Assembly: GCA_949361645.1 (NCBI GenBank)
Contig: OX442415.1
Coordinates: forward strand, 27,245,092-27,309,091
Direction of reading: 5' to 3'
From: Spongilla lacustris
Taxonomy: Eukaryota > Porifera > Demospongiae > Spongillida > Spongillidae
DNA: 64,000 nt
Position numbers and translations under genes: made by a program. The notes under the pieces are model-generated. The model did not search any database. It worked only from the letters and a program-made list of their open reading frames with translations, and was not told where the DNA came from. Below, piece after piece: positions 21,733 to 39,274 of this stretch (its first letter is position 1; each line of letters opens with the position of its first letter).

Positions 21733-24700
21733 ATCTAAGCAAAATTGAGCACAATTTTAAGCTATGATTCCAATGATGGTAAAGCCAAACACAAATGCAA
21801 CATTTTGCACAGAGTATACAACTTAACTAAATTTATTTACTACATTGTCCCAAAACCTAACCCTGCATATCTCTACCACGTCACTTATGATGTTACCATG
21901 CACTATTGTTCACCACTGCACCACTATTGGATGTCACCAGACTAATCACTACTATTGTTCAGTACTAAGATGCCTAGCTAAAAATCATGCATTTGACAAG
22001 CTTTAATCTACTATAAACATGACGCGTGCATAACAAAATGCCTGGTTTCTAATAAATGGGAACATTCCACTGCAGCACATTTTATTTACTTACGTCATTA
22101 GCAGGCGTCAAAACTTCGAGACTGTTAATGTTATGGACCTGACTCGCACACCAACCACAGATTCTGAATCAACCGTACGAAATTGATATTACGAATACAC
22201 ACACGCTGCATATACTCAAATTCAACATCAACATCATCAACTATTTTACATCATTTTAGAGTGCATTTTATACACCTTGCCTTGATCCCGCGCGTGCCAA
22301 TGGTTCTCTGTTACCTTTTCACAGGTCTGGCACCCTTTCATGAGTCCGCCCTCCATGAACTTTTCATTCATCCCAGGGTCAACCTTGATCCATGACAGAC
22401 AGCCCCTCCCCCCTCATCCCCAGCCTGGCCATAGCAAGCTGAACTATACAATATGAATGTTACTGACATGAAGAAAACGGGCTTGTGATATTGATTTAGA
22501 ACTGATTTCTAAAGGTCAAAAACAAAAGGTGGAAGAGTTTCATATTACTAATTATAAATTAATATGTTCCGCCTCCCCCTGGCCCCAGGTTCAATTACCT
22601 TGCAACGCCTACATGCATAGTATGCCCACAGGCATGGGTTGCAAATAAGACCTTCCCCTCTTCCCTTCCTCTGCCTACGTTAATAAAACCGGCATTAATG
22701 ACATATTGTGTACGAAAGGGAAATGGGTGACTTGTGAGTGTCAACAATCTAGTGATGTCTCTGAAGGTTCAGACATTCAGTGGTACATTTTAAGGTCTTT
22801 ATGCTGCAGCTGGTTAACCGCCAGCACTTACAAGAGGCTGCTAGCCTCTCTTCCGTAACCAACCATACAGTTCCACTATGGCCTGGATCAGATCCTCTCT
22901 CTTGCAGTCCACTATAATGTACTACATGTAGAGCATGCATGCCCGATCCTCCACCACCTATGGACCCGGTGTGGCTAAGGTCACACCACTTCATTAGATG
23001 CATGTTCACACACAGTCTAAGGCTCATGCAGAATGACAGATACGGTGCCAAGTACATGTAGGAATGGATCTAATTTACCTATTCATATAGTGAAATATTA
23101 CCTAATAAAAACCTAATAACGTGCTCATCAAGCTCTGAGAATGAGCTCCAAGATATTATTCAGCCACTGTTACATGTCGAAAAAAATTACTTGAGAAAAC
23201 AAGCTTGAATATACACGTGTATCTGTATCTCATACAAATGAACCATTATGATAGGAAGCACCAGACAACAGAATTATCAATTGATAAAATGGTCTTAGTG
23301 GAAAATTCATGTCAGAATAATAGGCATGTTAGCAAAAAGGTTGCTAATAAGGAAAAGGTGAATATCAACAGATTGAAGTTGTACACTAGCTTGCAGCAAA
23401 AAATACATTGAAGGTTCAGATGTTCAGTGATACATTTAAATTGGAAGGAAAATGTGAAGACTTTGATCAGTGTGTGCACTTATAGCAGCCACTGGATTCA
23501 CCAAACCTGTACAACAGAGAGAAGATGAGCAATTTGATGTAGGTACACCTTATTTTATATACAATATTTATATACAACGTTCTATTGTTATTATGCAGAA
23601 TCTCTGAATTTGAAAAGTCTGTTCTAAGCAAAGATCTCATGGTGTCGAGCATAGTATTGGGTATTCACAGAAATCGAACTCCTTTTTATTTTTGTGATGT
23701 TATTCAAGTGTACATGTCTCATTTTATGTGTATTGCAGATAGTGTATACAAAAACAAACTTTCATTTTGTTTGAATTGGGATATCATGCATACATTTACC
23801 TGACACGTGGATGCCGACACAATCTCCATATGGACTGTCAAAAAACTTGCAACTGCGTGTACTTAAGTGCCTGTTCGGCATGCATAGTTGCAAAGGGTAC
23901 AGATCAGACCAATTTGGTTCTGCATCTTGAGCTTGCAAATTCTTTTTAAATTGAATTGTTGGGAAAAAACAGGCTGCTGGATTTGCGATTTATAAACTCA
24001 GAAACTAAGTTAACCACAAGGCAATAGCCCTGTGCACCTATTCTTAGCCATATCAAGAACCGGAAAGAGTTTTGAGCAAACCAAGACTCCTCAAAGGAGC
24101 AATTTAATACTATATAGTTGCTGCTGTACATAATGCACATTGTATCTACAAGACATGTGTACATGCAACTTAATGCGAGAATGTAAGCATTTATGTTGTT
24201 TGAACATAGTGAACTACATGTAGACCAATTGCAATTGCATAATGTATGTGTGAAGCATGTGAGCTTGGCCACGTGGCGGAAGGGTATACATGTATTAGCC
24301 ATGGGAGCGGGAAGATTGGTCAGTCTAAGTCACATGTACAGTGCTCGGATACATGTTAACTTTACCTGAATTGAAGTTAAATATTAGTTTCATATAGGAG
24401 TTTCCTTGACAAGCCGGACTGCACAGATGAAGGCTCCATGCAATATTCAAACTGGGAAACTCTTTGTGCATTATTTTGTTCTATTTGTATGTTGTGTTGT
24501 CCAGAGCAGCTTGTGAAGGTTTTTTTCCTCACTTTGTGAGGGTTTTCCCACTGCCCACCACCTCTAAATAAATTAGGCACTAGCTGTTAATAAACTAGCT
24601 ATGTTGTGCGTGTGTGCGTGTGTGTGTTTTTGAGTAGCTGAGCTCATTTTAATGTATGTTGGAAGTTGTAAAACTTTGTATGGGTGGTGAGGCTATGTGC

Positions 24701-25452
24701 ACAGCCTACGCTGCACCAATGTGTTGTCATGGGAGTGGGTATGGTGCAAGAGTTATGTGGGAGGCATGCAATAGGAGAAAGTTAATAAAGCATATAGCCA
24801 TTGATGTCGACTAGGGGTCCCTTATTTCATGAAGGATCCCCAATTTTAGGATGGCGATGGGGGGAGGGGGGGGGGGTTGGGGTCAAATTGGGGATGGGAT
24901 TCTCTCTAAATTGGGACAGGTCACGGAATCCCCGATTTTACTTGACAAAATGCAAACTGTACAAAACTCCTCGACCTACAAAATTTTTCACATTGCACCA
25001 CCAAGTACTATTTGTAAGCATTTGCGTGTACATGTCCTGCATAAGGGCTAACTGACTGCAGGATGACTTGGCCAAGGTAGTTATTTCTATTTTCAAAGGT
25101 TCATTTTAATGGCAAATAAATGTTTAGGATCCACCCCTTATCAATGTTATGATCCTAATAGCAACACTTACATGTACATGCATGGCAAACAGGGTGTAAA
25201 TGCAATGTTTGCTTACATTTGCACTATAGTGTTATTTTTAAACTTAATATATTTATGATGCATTTTTATAGTATGGTGCATTGTGTATGTAGATCAATAT
25301 TTGCTTTATAGTTCCACAATCATCAGCCCACTTGTATTATGCTCGCCAATGCTAATCACAATCATACCAAAGCAATCAATGTTGCAATATCAGAGCTGGG
25401 AGTCGTCATTTCATATCTTTGCAAGGAATAGTAGCAGAAACATTTTGTATTC
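21733..25452. other. Intergenic, nothing coding recognised
   Basis: A motif GAAGGTTCAGA.GTTCAGTG.TACATTT occurs twice (about 22761 and 23411), a small dispersed repeat. A G-rich tract lies at 24858-24885 in a GGGG/CCCC-flecked segment. No domain-bearing frame recognised. Confidence 0.4.
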
Positions 25453-25660
25453 TGATTCGTCCCACTCATCACCTTGTTACTCAATATGATCTCGAACATA
25501 CAACTGATATTCACATCCAGCTCTTATAATGCTCACTTTATACTTACAATCAAGGTATAAACAATCAGCATTAAAAATGTAATGACAACAGCCAGGAGAG
25601 CTATAGGGAAGGAAGGCTTTTGTGTTACCTGTTCCCATACGAAGAGAAGACCATTAGCGC
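25453..25660 (-). pseudogene. 3' fragment of the same 7-TM gene family, copy 3
   Basis: On the minus strand this matches the last third of the two 7-TM genes: a TM7-encoding part (AGCTCTCCTGGCTGT...), the AAGTGAGCATTATAAGAGCT region and the GATGAGTGGGAC end. It is interrupted and lacks the family stop. The homology stops near 25660, beyond which the sequence is unrelated. Confidence 0.65.
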
Positions 25661-27160
25661 AGCGGACAGTGAACTTGAACTAAGTAAGTGACATTTTCCG
25701 GGGTATATCAAACGTATTTAAATTGCCGTGCGCGTACTTTCAGGGAGGGCAGTATAGTCCTTCAGCCGGGTCCACTAATTGTTTATATCAACAAAGTTTC
25801 GCTATTAATTAACCCTTTATTTAGTAAGCCTTTGCCCGTGGTCAGACGCGAAATACGCGACTAATAAAACCATGCAGAATACAATGTATTTCGACTAAAG
25901 GAAATTCTGAAAGCGGTATACGTCATCTACTACTACTACTAAATGCATAGTAGACCGAATAGGTAATCGCGAATAATCAACTGAATAACCTATAGCAACA
26001 ATAGCTGAAAATCGGTTACACACCCTAATGTGCTTGGTTCGTATGTCTGCATCTGTTCTTTTTGGCGTTACTGCACCTTATATACGTGACCAAGAGAAAA
26101 AAAACAGCAGGCTTTAAACCTTGCCATTGCTACTGAAAGGATGCAATGATAAGGATGCTATACTGTTAATACATACTGATTTACTATACAATGCATGCAT
26201 GCAGTGGAAAGAAAAAGATGTCGAAATAATGCAGAGATGTGATAAGCTATACAAACCTTTTGGTAAAAGGAACAGTATATTATACTTGGGGCCCAATAAC
26301 ATCATGCAATGGAAGCCATTCCTTTCAGTAGCTAGCAACGACAAGGATTAAAGAGCTATTTTTTTCTTTTGATAATCAGTTTCCCTTGCTGTGCAAGATG
26401 CTCAAGTGCCAACTTGTGTATTTGATTCGCAAATTCACAATACAATGGTATTTACGGGGTTTAGAACTGTAAAGCGTTAAAAATTCTGACTCGGGCGATC
26501 GATGAGTAGAGCCGTTGACATAGTAAACATATAGCGCGTAACACAGTGGAGAAAACAACAACACGTGTTTACATTATTGAACAGGTTGCACAAGTTTAAC
26601 GAAACTGCTGAATAATTACTAAGACACGTGACAAATTCATACTTGCAACATTTGTTGTCATGAAGTTTATCAACATAACACTGCAATCAGATTTGTTATA
26701 TCATTCACCATATTCCCAAAACACTAATGCCAAATATTAATTGAAAATAAATTATGTTCAAGTTCATGCATGCAGCTCCACAATCTCGCTGTTGAAGATT
26801 TTCTCCGCACAAAGCTTTCACAACTTGCCTTCCCTGATCAACAGAGAACTCAACTCCAAACTGCGATAGACACCTCGCTTCAAAAGGGTGGGTTCGGACA
26901 GAGTGTAACCATGATTTCCGCGGAATCTCTGCCCCAGCTATGTTATGTGCATATCATGAGTGTGTATAGAAAATTAGAAACGTACCTGTCCAACGTCCAT
27001 GCATTTCTGCGAGAGTCGATTAGCTTACACTGTCACGTTGGATGTGCTACCGCATGCACGTGCTACAGCATACACGCTCCTGGTTAGATCCCGCATAATA
27101 TTGTTATTGTTTTCATGTGTAAGACAATATCAGTCGGCTATATGCGAATGCAAGAAAGAA
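25661..27160. other. Intergenic; one possible orphan exon
   Basis: A plus-strand frame from about 26776 follows a CATGCATGCAG acceptor-like site and begins LHNLAVEDFLRTKLSQLAF. It has balanced composition for about 60 codons, but I do not recognise a domain and see no partner exon. Confidence 0.25.
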
Positions 27161-27164
27161 AGAC

Positions 27165-27390
27165 ATACGAATGCAGGGGGTTTAGGGTTTGGGGTTAAGG
27201 ATGCAAGGCGCGAAGCGCAGACGACGCCGACGCCGAATCCGGGGCCAAATTGCACCCCCTTCGTTGCACCAAACGGGTCGCATAAATATATATATATATT
27301 TGATCCGGCTCATCCCCAGTCCGCCTCTCGGACGAGGAGCGTTCGGCGCCTCGCTGCATGCGCGCTATACACTCTATCGCCTAAGGCATC
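27165..27390 (+). repeat. GC-rich dispersed repeat, copy 1
   Basis: GGGTTTAGGGTTTGGGGTTA, then GCGAAGCGC, GACGCCGA, a CCGAATCCGGGG.CAAATTGCACC block and a GGACGAGG..TTCGGCGCC block. The same order recurs at 60235-60431. A (TA)n run lies between the blocks. The arms GCGAAGCGC and GGCGCC can form hairpins. Confidence 0.7.
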
Positions 27391-27429
27391 TGCTCTTTGA
27401 ACACATTCTATGAAGCCGGCCAAACCATG

Positions 27430-27475
27430 CGGCTGAGATGTTTTTTTTTTTGTTTTTTTGTTTTTGTTTTTTTTT
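27430..27475. repeat. Poly-T tract
   Basis: Near-pure T with isolated G, possibly a retroposon tail read in antisense. Confidence 0.7.
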
Positions 27476-27584
27476 ATTCTTGCCTGTATCAGACTTTATG
27501 TCCATAGATGCGCACGTGAGCCCTAGACGCCTATCATTACATCATGGAATCTGCATTCCGCGCACTTAGATGGTGACTAGTCTC

Positions 27585-27654
27585 GTCCCAAGGTTGACAT
27601 GACGTAACGATTATCGGTATAATCGATATCGTTACGTCATGTCAGCCTTGGGAC
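27585..27654. repeat. Hairpin with 27-bp arms
   Basis: GTCCCAAGGTTGACATGACG at the left and its reverse complement at the right (one mismatch) enclose a short AT-rich loop. Probable MITE-like hairpin. Confidence 0.75.
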
Positions 27655-27944
27655 GCGGATAAGGGTGACTTCATTGCTGAACTATAAGGGTGACTGAAAT
27701 CATTCTAGTGGTCACATCATAATTGGTAGTCACTAGAGAATGTAGCAAAAGACCTGGCACAATATCGCCGATAATATCGTTGGAGATTCGTACGTCATGT
27801 GATAAATTACGGGAGAAAATAATTGCCACGTTGATGCTTAAGTACGTTTGAGTCTGGGCACGAGACTAGACCTAAGGCAGAAGTGCATGGTTTAATTTAT
27901 GTTTAGGAATGTTTACATGTAATTGTGCTCAATTTTGCTTAGAT

Positions 27945-28917
27945 ATGGCAGACAATGAATCAGAGTGTGTCATGACAGATACCCAGATAAAGATAACCAA
28001 CATCGTCTACACGAGTTTGTCATTTCTCTCCTTCATTGTTGGGCTGGTATCACTTATCCTCAATCAATGTCATCATCATCGCTACAAGAACAATTATCAA
28101 TTTGATCCAATAGGGCAAATATGCCTTTTAGCCTTGGCTGTATATTCGACTTTTGAACTATTGGAATCCTTCCAATGGATTCTACTTTTTCATAATGTTG
28201 TGGGCTGTACAGTGTTAGGAGCAGTAAGAGAGTATATCCTTGTTAGTCTACTGACCATTGTGGCCTTCTTTGGAATCCACCTACTCTTGGTGATGACACA
28301 CCCCAAGTGCCTACAGGTCATACAGGAAGAGAAGCAGAAAAAGTATAAAATGCTTCTAAGGATATACTTTATCACCTCGTTATCAGTGCCTGTTTTGTTT
28401 GTACCATGGCCATTCATCACAATAAAATATGGAAAGGATGAATATCTTTGTTGGCTTGCAGACATTGACCACTGCCATACTTCTGTGGTAGAGGTAGTTA
28501 CTCACTTGCTGATGTGGCAATTTCTGGCTGTTTTTGTGTTCCTATTTTCAGCAGTGGTGGTTATATCGATATTGTGTACACAAGTCAGTCTCATATGGAC
28601 ATAAATCAACACCAAATGAAAATGTCACTTCCTTGGTTTCAATACTGACTATTTTCATTCTAGCTGTTGCAGCTAGTGGTGCCATTTTCGTACATCAACA
28701 GATCACAAGAAAGTTTGACTTCCCTATAGATCTCCTAGCTGCTATCCTGTTACCTTTCATGCTGATTGTTCATACCTTGATCATAAATATTCGAAAAGTG
28801 AGCATCATTATAGGAGCTGGACGTGAACATTATGTGTTTGAGTCCTTAGCAACAAATGGCAGATCATATGGAGCAACAAACACAAAGTTCACCCCCCCTG
28901 ATGATGAGTGGGACTGA
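27945..28917 (+). pseudogene. 7-TM receptor-like gene, disrupted copy 2
   Basis: Paralogue of the gene at 20691-21732, facing it. Start chosen at the Met of MADNESECVMTDTQ, which aligns with the start of the other copy; an in-frame Met at 27909 lies before a TTTTGCTTAG sequence and is probably UTR or intron. Spans: TM1 (IVYTSLSFLSFIVGL), TM2 after FDPIGQ, TM3 after GAVREYI, TM4 (YFITSLSVPVLFVPWPF), loop YGKDEYLCW, TM5 in VVEVVTHLLMW, TM6 after PNENVTS, TM7 after KFDFPID. The cytosolic tail ends PDDEWD. An 11-bp deletion near 28568, where the other copy encodes residues between VVVI and YCVHKSVS, shifts the frame to a stop at 28604; the second part continues at 28534-28917 in another frame. 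The lesions differ from those of copy 1, so they arose independently or are assembly errors. Confidence 0.7.
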
Positions 28918-30610
28918 TCATAACATACTTCTGATACCATAGTGGATACATTGTTTTGAAGTATTCCTACTGTAATGTATTTTAATGCACAGATATGAAA
29001 GACAACACTCAACCATAACATTGGAACAAAAACTTTGCACTCTAATATGATTTTGATTAGCATTGGTACATTGCTAGTGGCTACACTGTAGAGGAATGTG
29101 GATATTACCTATGTGTAATACCACCAAATTAGTTACATATATATTGATTATATTATATGCATGTATAACATGCTGCCTAGTACCATCATGCACATTATTA
29201 CAAAAAGGAGACACTATGAGTATGCTGAATTAAATACTTCACAATGTTGAGTTGCACACATGAAAATGAAATTGGTGTGAAATACAGAATAAGAACAAAC
29301 AATATGACCACTTATGTGCTTACATCTGAGGGGTTCTCACACTTGGCTGCTACTCCTATTGAAGATAGCATTAAAGAGGGAGATGGGCTCAGGATCGTGG
29401 TTTTAAAATCTTATTAATGATGATATTTTGCATGGCTATTCACTGAGCTACTGTGGAGTCGCACTGTTATAATATGCATAGAGAGGATAAATGGAATATT
29501 CCATAAGACCTGCATGGAACATATGAACAGAATAGAAGGTTTCTGCCTTGGCTCTAACATTACATAAGAGGCAATTGCAAGGATTGTAAATTCATACACT
29601 CAAAACAGAAAGTAGTGATAGATTTTGACCAAGATGCTAATATATCATGCGGATATGTTGAGAATCATGCATATACTGCTAAGGCAACGAAAGGAAGTGT
29701 CACAAACTATATTCAGAAACAAACTCAATGGCAGCATTTTAATGGATGGCATGATACATATTGCATTTTATTTTGTGACATGAAACATAATCATAATGTT
29801 GCAATTGTGCACAATATACCAAAGCCCATACAGTGTCTGGCTGGTATGTCTAAGGTTTATTGTTCGTGGATGGCAGTATATATCAGCACCACTTACAAAC
29901 ACTTTTATAATGAAATAATGAACTAATGAGGCTTGTCAATAATTTGCCGAATATTGTAGAATAATGGCAAAAGCATGTACATACACTGTTATTTTGTTTC
30001 CAGATGACATTAAAATTAAGCTATGCTCTTTGAGACATTCTGAGATCAATTGATGAATTCTAAAGTTCACAATTGAGGAATGGGTTTGTGACCTGTATTG
30101 GTACACAGCAGTTCAAAAAAGAGAGTCATAGAGCTGAACATAACTTTGTTTGGTGACATTCACTAAATCTTTGTGAAAAAAAATTGCAAAGAAGTGAAAA
30201 TTAATCACTACCTTTGGATGAAGAGTCACCTACAATGTATTACAACTTTTGCAATTCATATGCCATGCAGGTCTAACTTATGCATGTACACATGAATGGA
30301 TGGAAGGTTGCCATGCACGAACAATGGAATTAGAAAAGTACAAGTGTGCCAACAGAAGCTATACAAGCCATTATGCAATTATAGTGAGTACTACATGACA
30401 GTTATATTCACACATGCTGACATCATCGTATGTATGCCATAACACTTACCACATATAATGTGCTAGCTGTAGAGGCAATCCTCATTAGCAATGCGTTTGA
30501 TGCCAGCCTAGCACACAATACATTTCTAGCAGGTCACACAATAATGCATAATGCAGCACTGCCCATTTCAATCAGTTCATCCTGGCATGGTCTGTTTTCC
30601 GCAATTCATC
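28918..30610. other. Intergenic, nothing recognised
   Basis: AT-rich; frames at 29615-29926 and 30430-30621 show no domain. Confidence 0.4.
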
Positions 30611-30617
30611 CAATGTG

Positions 30618-30680
30618 CTAGGACCAAGTAATAGTGAATGAATAGTTTAGACCACTTATTACCACGTCTATGGTTAACAA
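30618..30680 (-). pseudogene. Detached copy of the GH31 terminal exon
   Basis: The minus-strand frame ends ISGLNYSFTITWS and stop, matching the last exon of the GH31 gene (ISGLNYPFIITW and stop at 34511). The expected 3' splice site is replaced by the outer arm of a hairpin element, so it cannot be spliced as in the parent. Confidence 0.65.
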
Positions 30681-30957
30681 GATATTAAAAAAATTCTCTC
30701 TGAGAAAGTTAGTGGTATATAGGATTTGAAGGCAATGGTGGTGTAAAAAGAAAGGGAACAAGGGATTCAGTGGAGATACAATGATTATTCCTATATTTAG
30801 CAACATCATTGTAATGACGTTCTATACAGTGCTAAATATAGGAATAATCATTGTATCTCCACTGAATCCCTTGTTCCCTTTCTTTTTACACCACCATTGC
30901 CTTCAAATCCTATATACCACTAACTTTCTCAGAGAGAATGTTTTTTATATCTTGTTT
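30676..30957. mobile_element. Hairpin MITE, arms about 127 bp
   Basis: Left arm 30676-30802 and right arm 30830-30957 are near-perfect reverse complements (for example GGTGGTGTAAAAAGAAAGGG against its complement). They enclose a 27-bp loop. The outer arm abuts the GH31 terminal-exon copy. Confidence 0.85.
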
Positions 30958-31178
30958 CATTCATTTTTTTTAAATAAGTGCATGACTACTAGTATATCGG
31001 TATACATACATGTAGTACAATGTAGAAGTAACTGAATACGATTGTACGATAAAAATCCAGCCCACGTTTATTGCCTAGCAACACAAAGTTTACAGTTATG
31101 TTACATTTGCAGCTGTTCCATTAGTTTGAAACTCGCGCGCAAAGCTTTCCCTCTTAGAAGTTCGTTTCTCGTCTGAGT

Positions 31179-31421
31179 TCAGTTCATAACGTCGCTTCTT
31201 AGAAGCTCGCACGGTCGCACCGCAACAGAATTCTTTTCCTGTTGCCACCTCTTAGAAGCTCGGTTCGACTCCAGATTTGCTCTGTACATATCACGAGCAG
31301 ACGCCCGCCTTTGTTCAGCATCAGCATCGTACCGAACTCGGGAGGACTCTAACTCATAGTCTCGATTTAGGAGGTATTCCCCTCGTCGCTTACCTTTCCT
31401 CTTTCGTAGCCGTAAAGGCAT
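31179..31421 (-). pseudogene. N-terminal fragment of a transposon-type protein with YRxN-E repeats
   Basis: An 80-codon minus-strand frame starts MPLRLRKRKGKRRGEY and contains spaced R/Y/N/E/RAS units (RRASARDMYRANLESNRASK). Similar basic repeats occur at the N-terminus of large invertebrate transposon proteins, including Helitron-like ones. The assignment is by pattern only. No downstream domain is present, so this is at most a truncated fragment. The DNA carries repeated CTTAGAAGCTCG words. Confidence 0.4.
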
Positions 31422-31721
31422 TTTGACAAAAACAACTTCGCTAGCTAAAAGTAGTGAGCAAAACTAAAAATACAAACGAAACTCACACCTGTTCCATGCC
31501 AATCATACACAATCCACAATTCTGAAGTATTGTCATGGAAACGGTTTTAATATAGCTAACTCTCTATATATTACGTGAGATTACGTACTGATATCTTGGC
31601 GCGAGAGAACAGCTGCAAATTACGTATATTGGTTACATGCTTTATTTATATATCTGATACGTGAAGATGTATTGTCAGAATTTTCTACGATTTTTGGTGT
31701 AACTGGCGCTTTTTTAAACCT

Positions 31722-32014
31722 TTCCTATCTCGAGTTATACTCACCCATAAAGACGACGACGACGACAAACGACGACTATGGACAAATTACGGTCTGGGAA
31801 CGAGAACTACGAGCTTTTTTGTTCTCTTAAAGTACACGGTCTAGTGACTTGAACAAAACATGAAAATGATCGTCTTTCCATTGTGGATCGATAGCAATAA
31901 AGAGCTGCACTATCCGTTTCTCGGTTCGTGAGTTATACGCGGGACGCGTTTTTATAATGATATTCATGATACGGCACAAATCCTATATGAGAGTTACTGC
32001 CGTAACTCTCGATA
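31722..32014 (+). repeat. Dispersed repeat, copy 2
   Basis: Partner of 20223-20505, with the same beginning and end but a diverged middle, including a GAC triplet run near 31755. Confidence 0.65.
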
Positions 32015-32089
32015 CCTATGACAAAATAATTTTTTTTTGTTATATCAGTATGTTAATATAATGGATTATAAAACCTACCATTTTGTGTA

Positions 32090-33345
<1,256 letters not shown>

Positions 33346-33576
33346 TCAAAAAACATCACATCAATCAAACTGCTCAATGCACAGTAATGTACACCAAATA
33401 TTCGGTCCCATTCACGTAGATATATGCTCAATAACATGCACATCAGTTGCTACATGTAGGAGCAAACAAATCTGTTATGGTGCATTATATGTGTGATTTA
33501 TTCAGTAAAAAAACAATCTGCTCTTCAACAGTATAATGTCAGCCATGCAAGTCAGTTCATTCATCCATGGACATTG

Positions 33577-33835
33577 TCAGTGCCATTCATTTGAGCTGCT
33601 CTTCCATGATGTCATCCCCACCAGGTAATAACAAATAGATACATGTAGTTTAGGCCACTTATTTTCACATCTACAGATAAAACTAGGAACTACATGATAG
33701 ATAGAATTGCAGTAAATTGAATTGCTTAAGATATACACACGTACCTTATCATTGTATGAATAGTCGTATTGATTCTGTATACTTGGGGCCCAAAGAGTTA
33801 TTGACATTCACATATAGATGTCAGGGTTCTTTCTG
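33577..33835 (-). pseudogene. GH31 partial copy 3 (last two exons)
   Basis: Two exon-like pieces on the minus strand: one ends NQYDYSYNDK before a GTACGT donor (about 33744), the other encodes VISGL-type sequence (DVKISGLNYMYLFVITW, about 33620-33685), matching the parent's exons 15 and 16. Flanking DNA to about 33380 also matches the parent's 3' flank, so it arose by segmental duplication. Confidence 0.55.
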
Positions 33836-34510
33836 AAGCACAGTTGTGGCCAGTATGCTTGGGTGATGTGCATGGATGTCATTGGTGGTTGATAAGATAA
33901 TGTACTTGTGGAATCTAGATAGAGCAGCAAGGCTTCCTTTTTGGACTTGTAAGAATCACATGTTTTGAAGCTTTACTTTGAACTTAGGCTGACAGCATGC
34001 ACAAGCTAAAGTTGTTACTGGATCAGAGTTGACCATGACTTCTTCCAGCAGTATCACCACCCCCATACTAGCTGGTTTGGTAGCAGCAAGCACCAATTGG
34101 CAAAGCATAAGCCATCAACCCATTGCTGGGCACATGCTATACTTCGCACCAATGCAACATCTCAGTTGGATGTTTGTTTCCAGCAGATGGTGCCAGTGCA
34201 TGACAGTGGTGTGGGGGAGAGGGAGAGGAGATTAATTTGTCCTGGACCGTATAATATCTTTCAGGAATTGTTTCTCTAAGCATGCCATAAAAATCATAAG
34301 ATGTACATGTAGGTTCAAGCAGAGATGTACTGATCAATGCACTATATTGTGCACCAATGATTTGGTCCAGTAGCTAAGACCTAAAAAATGTGTTATGATA
34401 CATAATATGTGTGGTTTACTAAAAAAAATCTGCACTTCATCAAACATTATAATGTCAGCCACACATGTCAGGTTGCATCAGTTCATTCCAAATTGTTGGG
34501 CTCTCAATCA

Positions 34511-38563
<4,053 letters not shown>

Positions 38564-38807
38564 CTAAAACTGTCGAAAACTCATATGGAGGCCAAGAGCA
38601 AGACAACCAGGAAGCAGTGTAAAGTGCTGACTTTGACAAAATTGTTGGCAAAACATATATTTAATTCTAACACACAAAGTTCCAATCGCATGTATCCATG
38701 TTGTTTTATGTACTTCATTTTGTATGCATACAGAAAGACTTGCACACCTACAAAGATATTGTGTTATTTTGGCACATGTGCATATATTAGAGAGTTATAA
38801 AACTTAC

Positions 38808-39274
38808 CTTACATGTATCCAGTGTATGTGTGTGCCAGTTGTAGGGTTGCAGGGTTGCACACTGCACTTGTATGATCTTTGACACTCCTTTGCCCTAACA
38901 ATGCGTGTCATAGCCTTATGACACAATATGCAAAACATCTGGGGGTGGATCTCAACAGCATCACTTGCAACGTCAATATCGAAGGCTGTCATTAAGTCCT
39001 TTGAATAGGAGCGGCACGCATATTGTGGCTTTTGTTTCCCTGTTTTGCCCTTAGCTTTGAGAGCCTTTTGTAGCCTGCACCCACATACTCTACATAGGTC
39101 CTCACGTCGGCACGTGTGGTCAGATTCCATCGACTGTATAATATGGCATGAATGTGCATTATTCATGACTTGATGTGGTACGAATGCTCTCTTTCCCGTA
39201 TTATTTCGAAGGGCACTTATCAGAGCGGAATCGGGGAGCGAAAGCCAGATTACAATACAACCAATGATGCTCAA
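38808..39274 (-). CDS. Exon of an unknown cysteine-rich, probably zinc-binding protein
   Basis: An open frame of about 155 codons ends at a consensus donor (AAG|GTAAGT, intron from 38807), so it is an exon of a longer gene. Likely starts are Mets at the beginning (MSIIGC) or at MNNAHSC / MESDHTC further in. Cysteine layout: CRREDLCRVCGC, a basic linker (KALKAKGKTGKQK), YACRSYSKDLMTAFDIDV, then IHPQMFCILCHKAM and later KCSVQPC. The spacing of paired CxxC motifs suggests zinc binding. I do not recognise the family; it has the look of DNA-binding domains of domesticated or active transposon proteins. No following exon was found before the GH31 gene. It is not a shadow of the GH31 exons, which end at 38563. 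Confidence 0.5.

Noticed and set aside
34029..34337. Frames between GH31 copies as additional GH31 exons
   Set aside because: No GH31 motif or phase-compatible splice sites; only the flanks match the duplicated segment.
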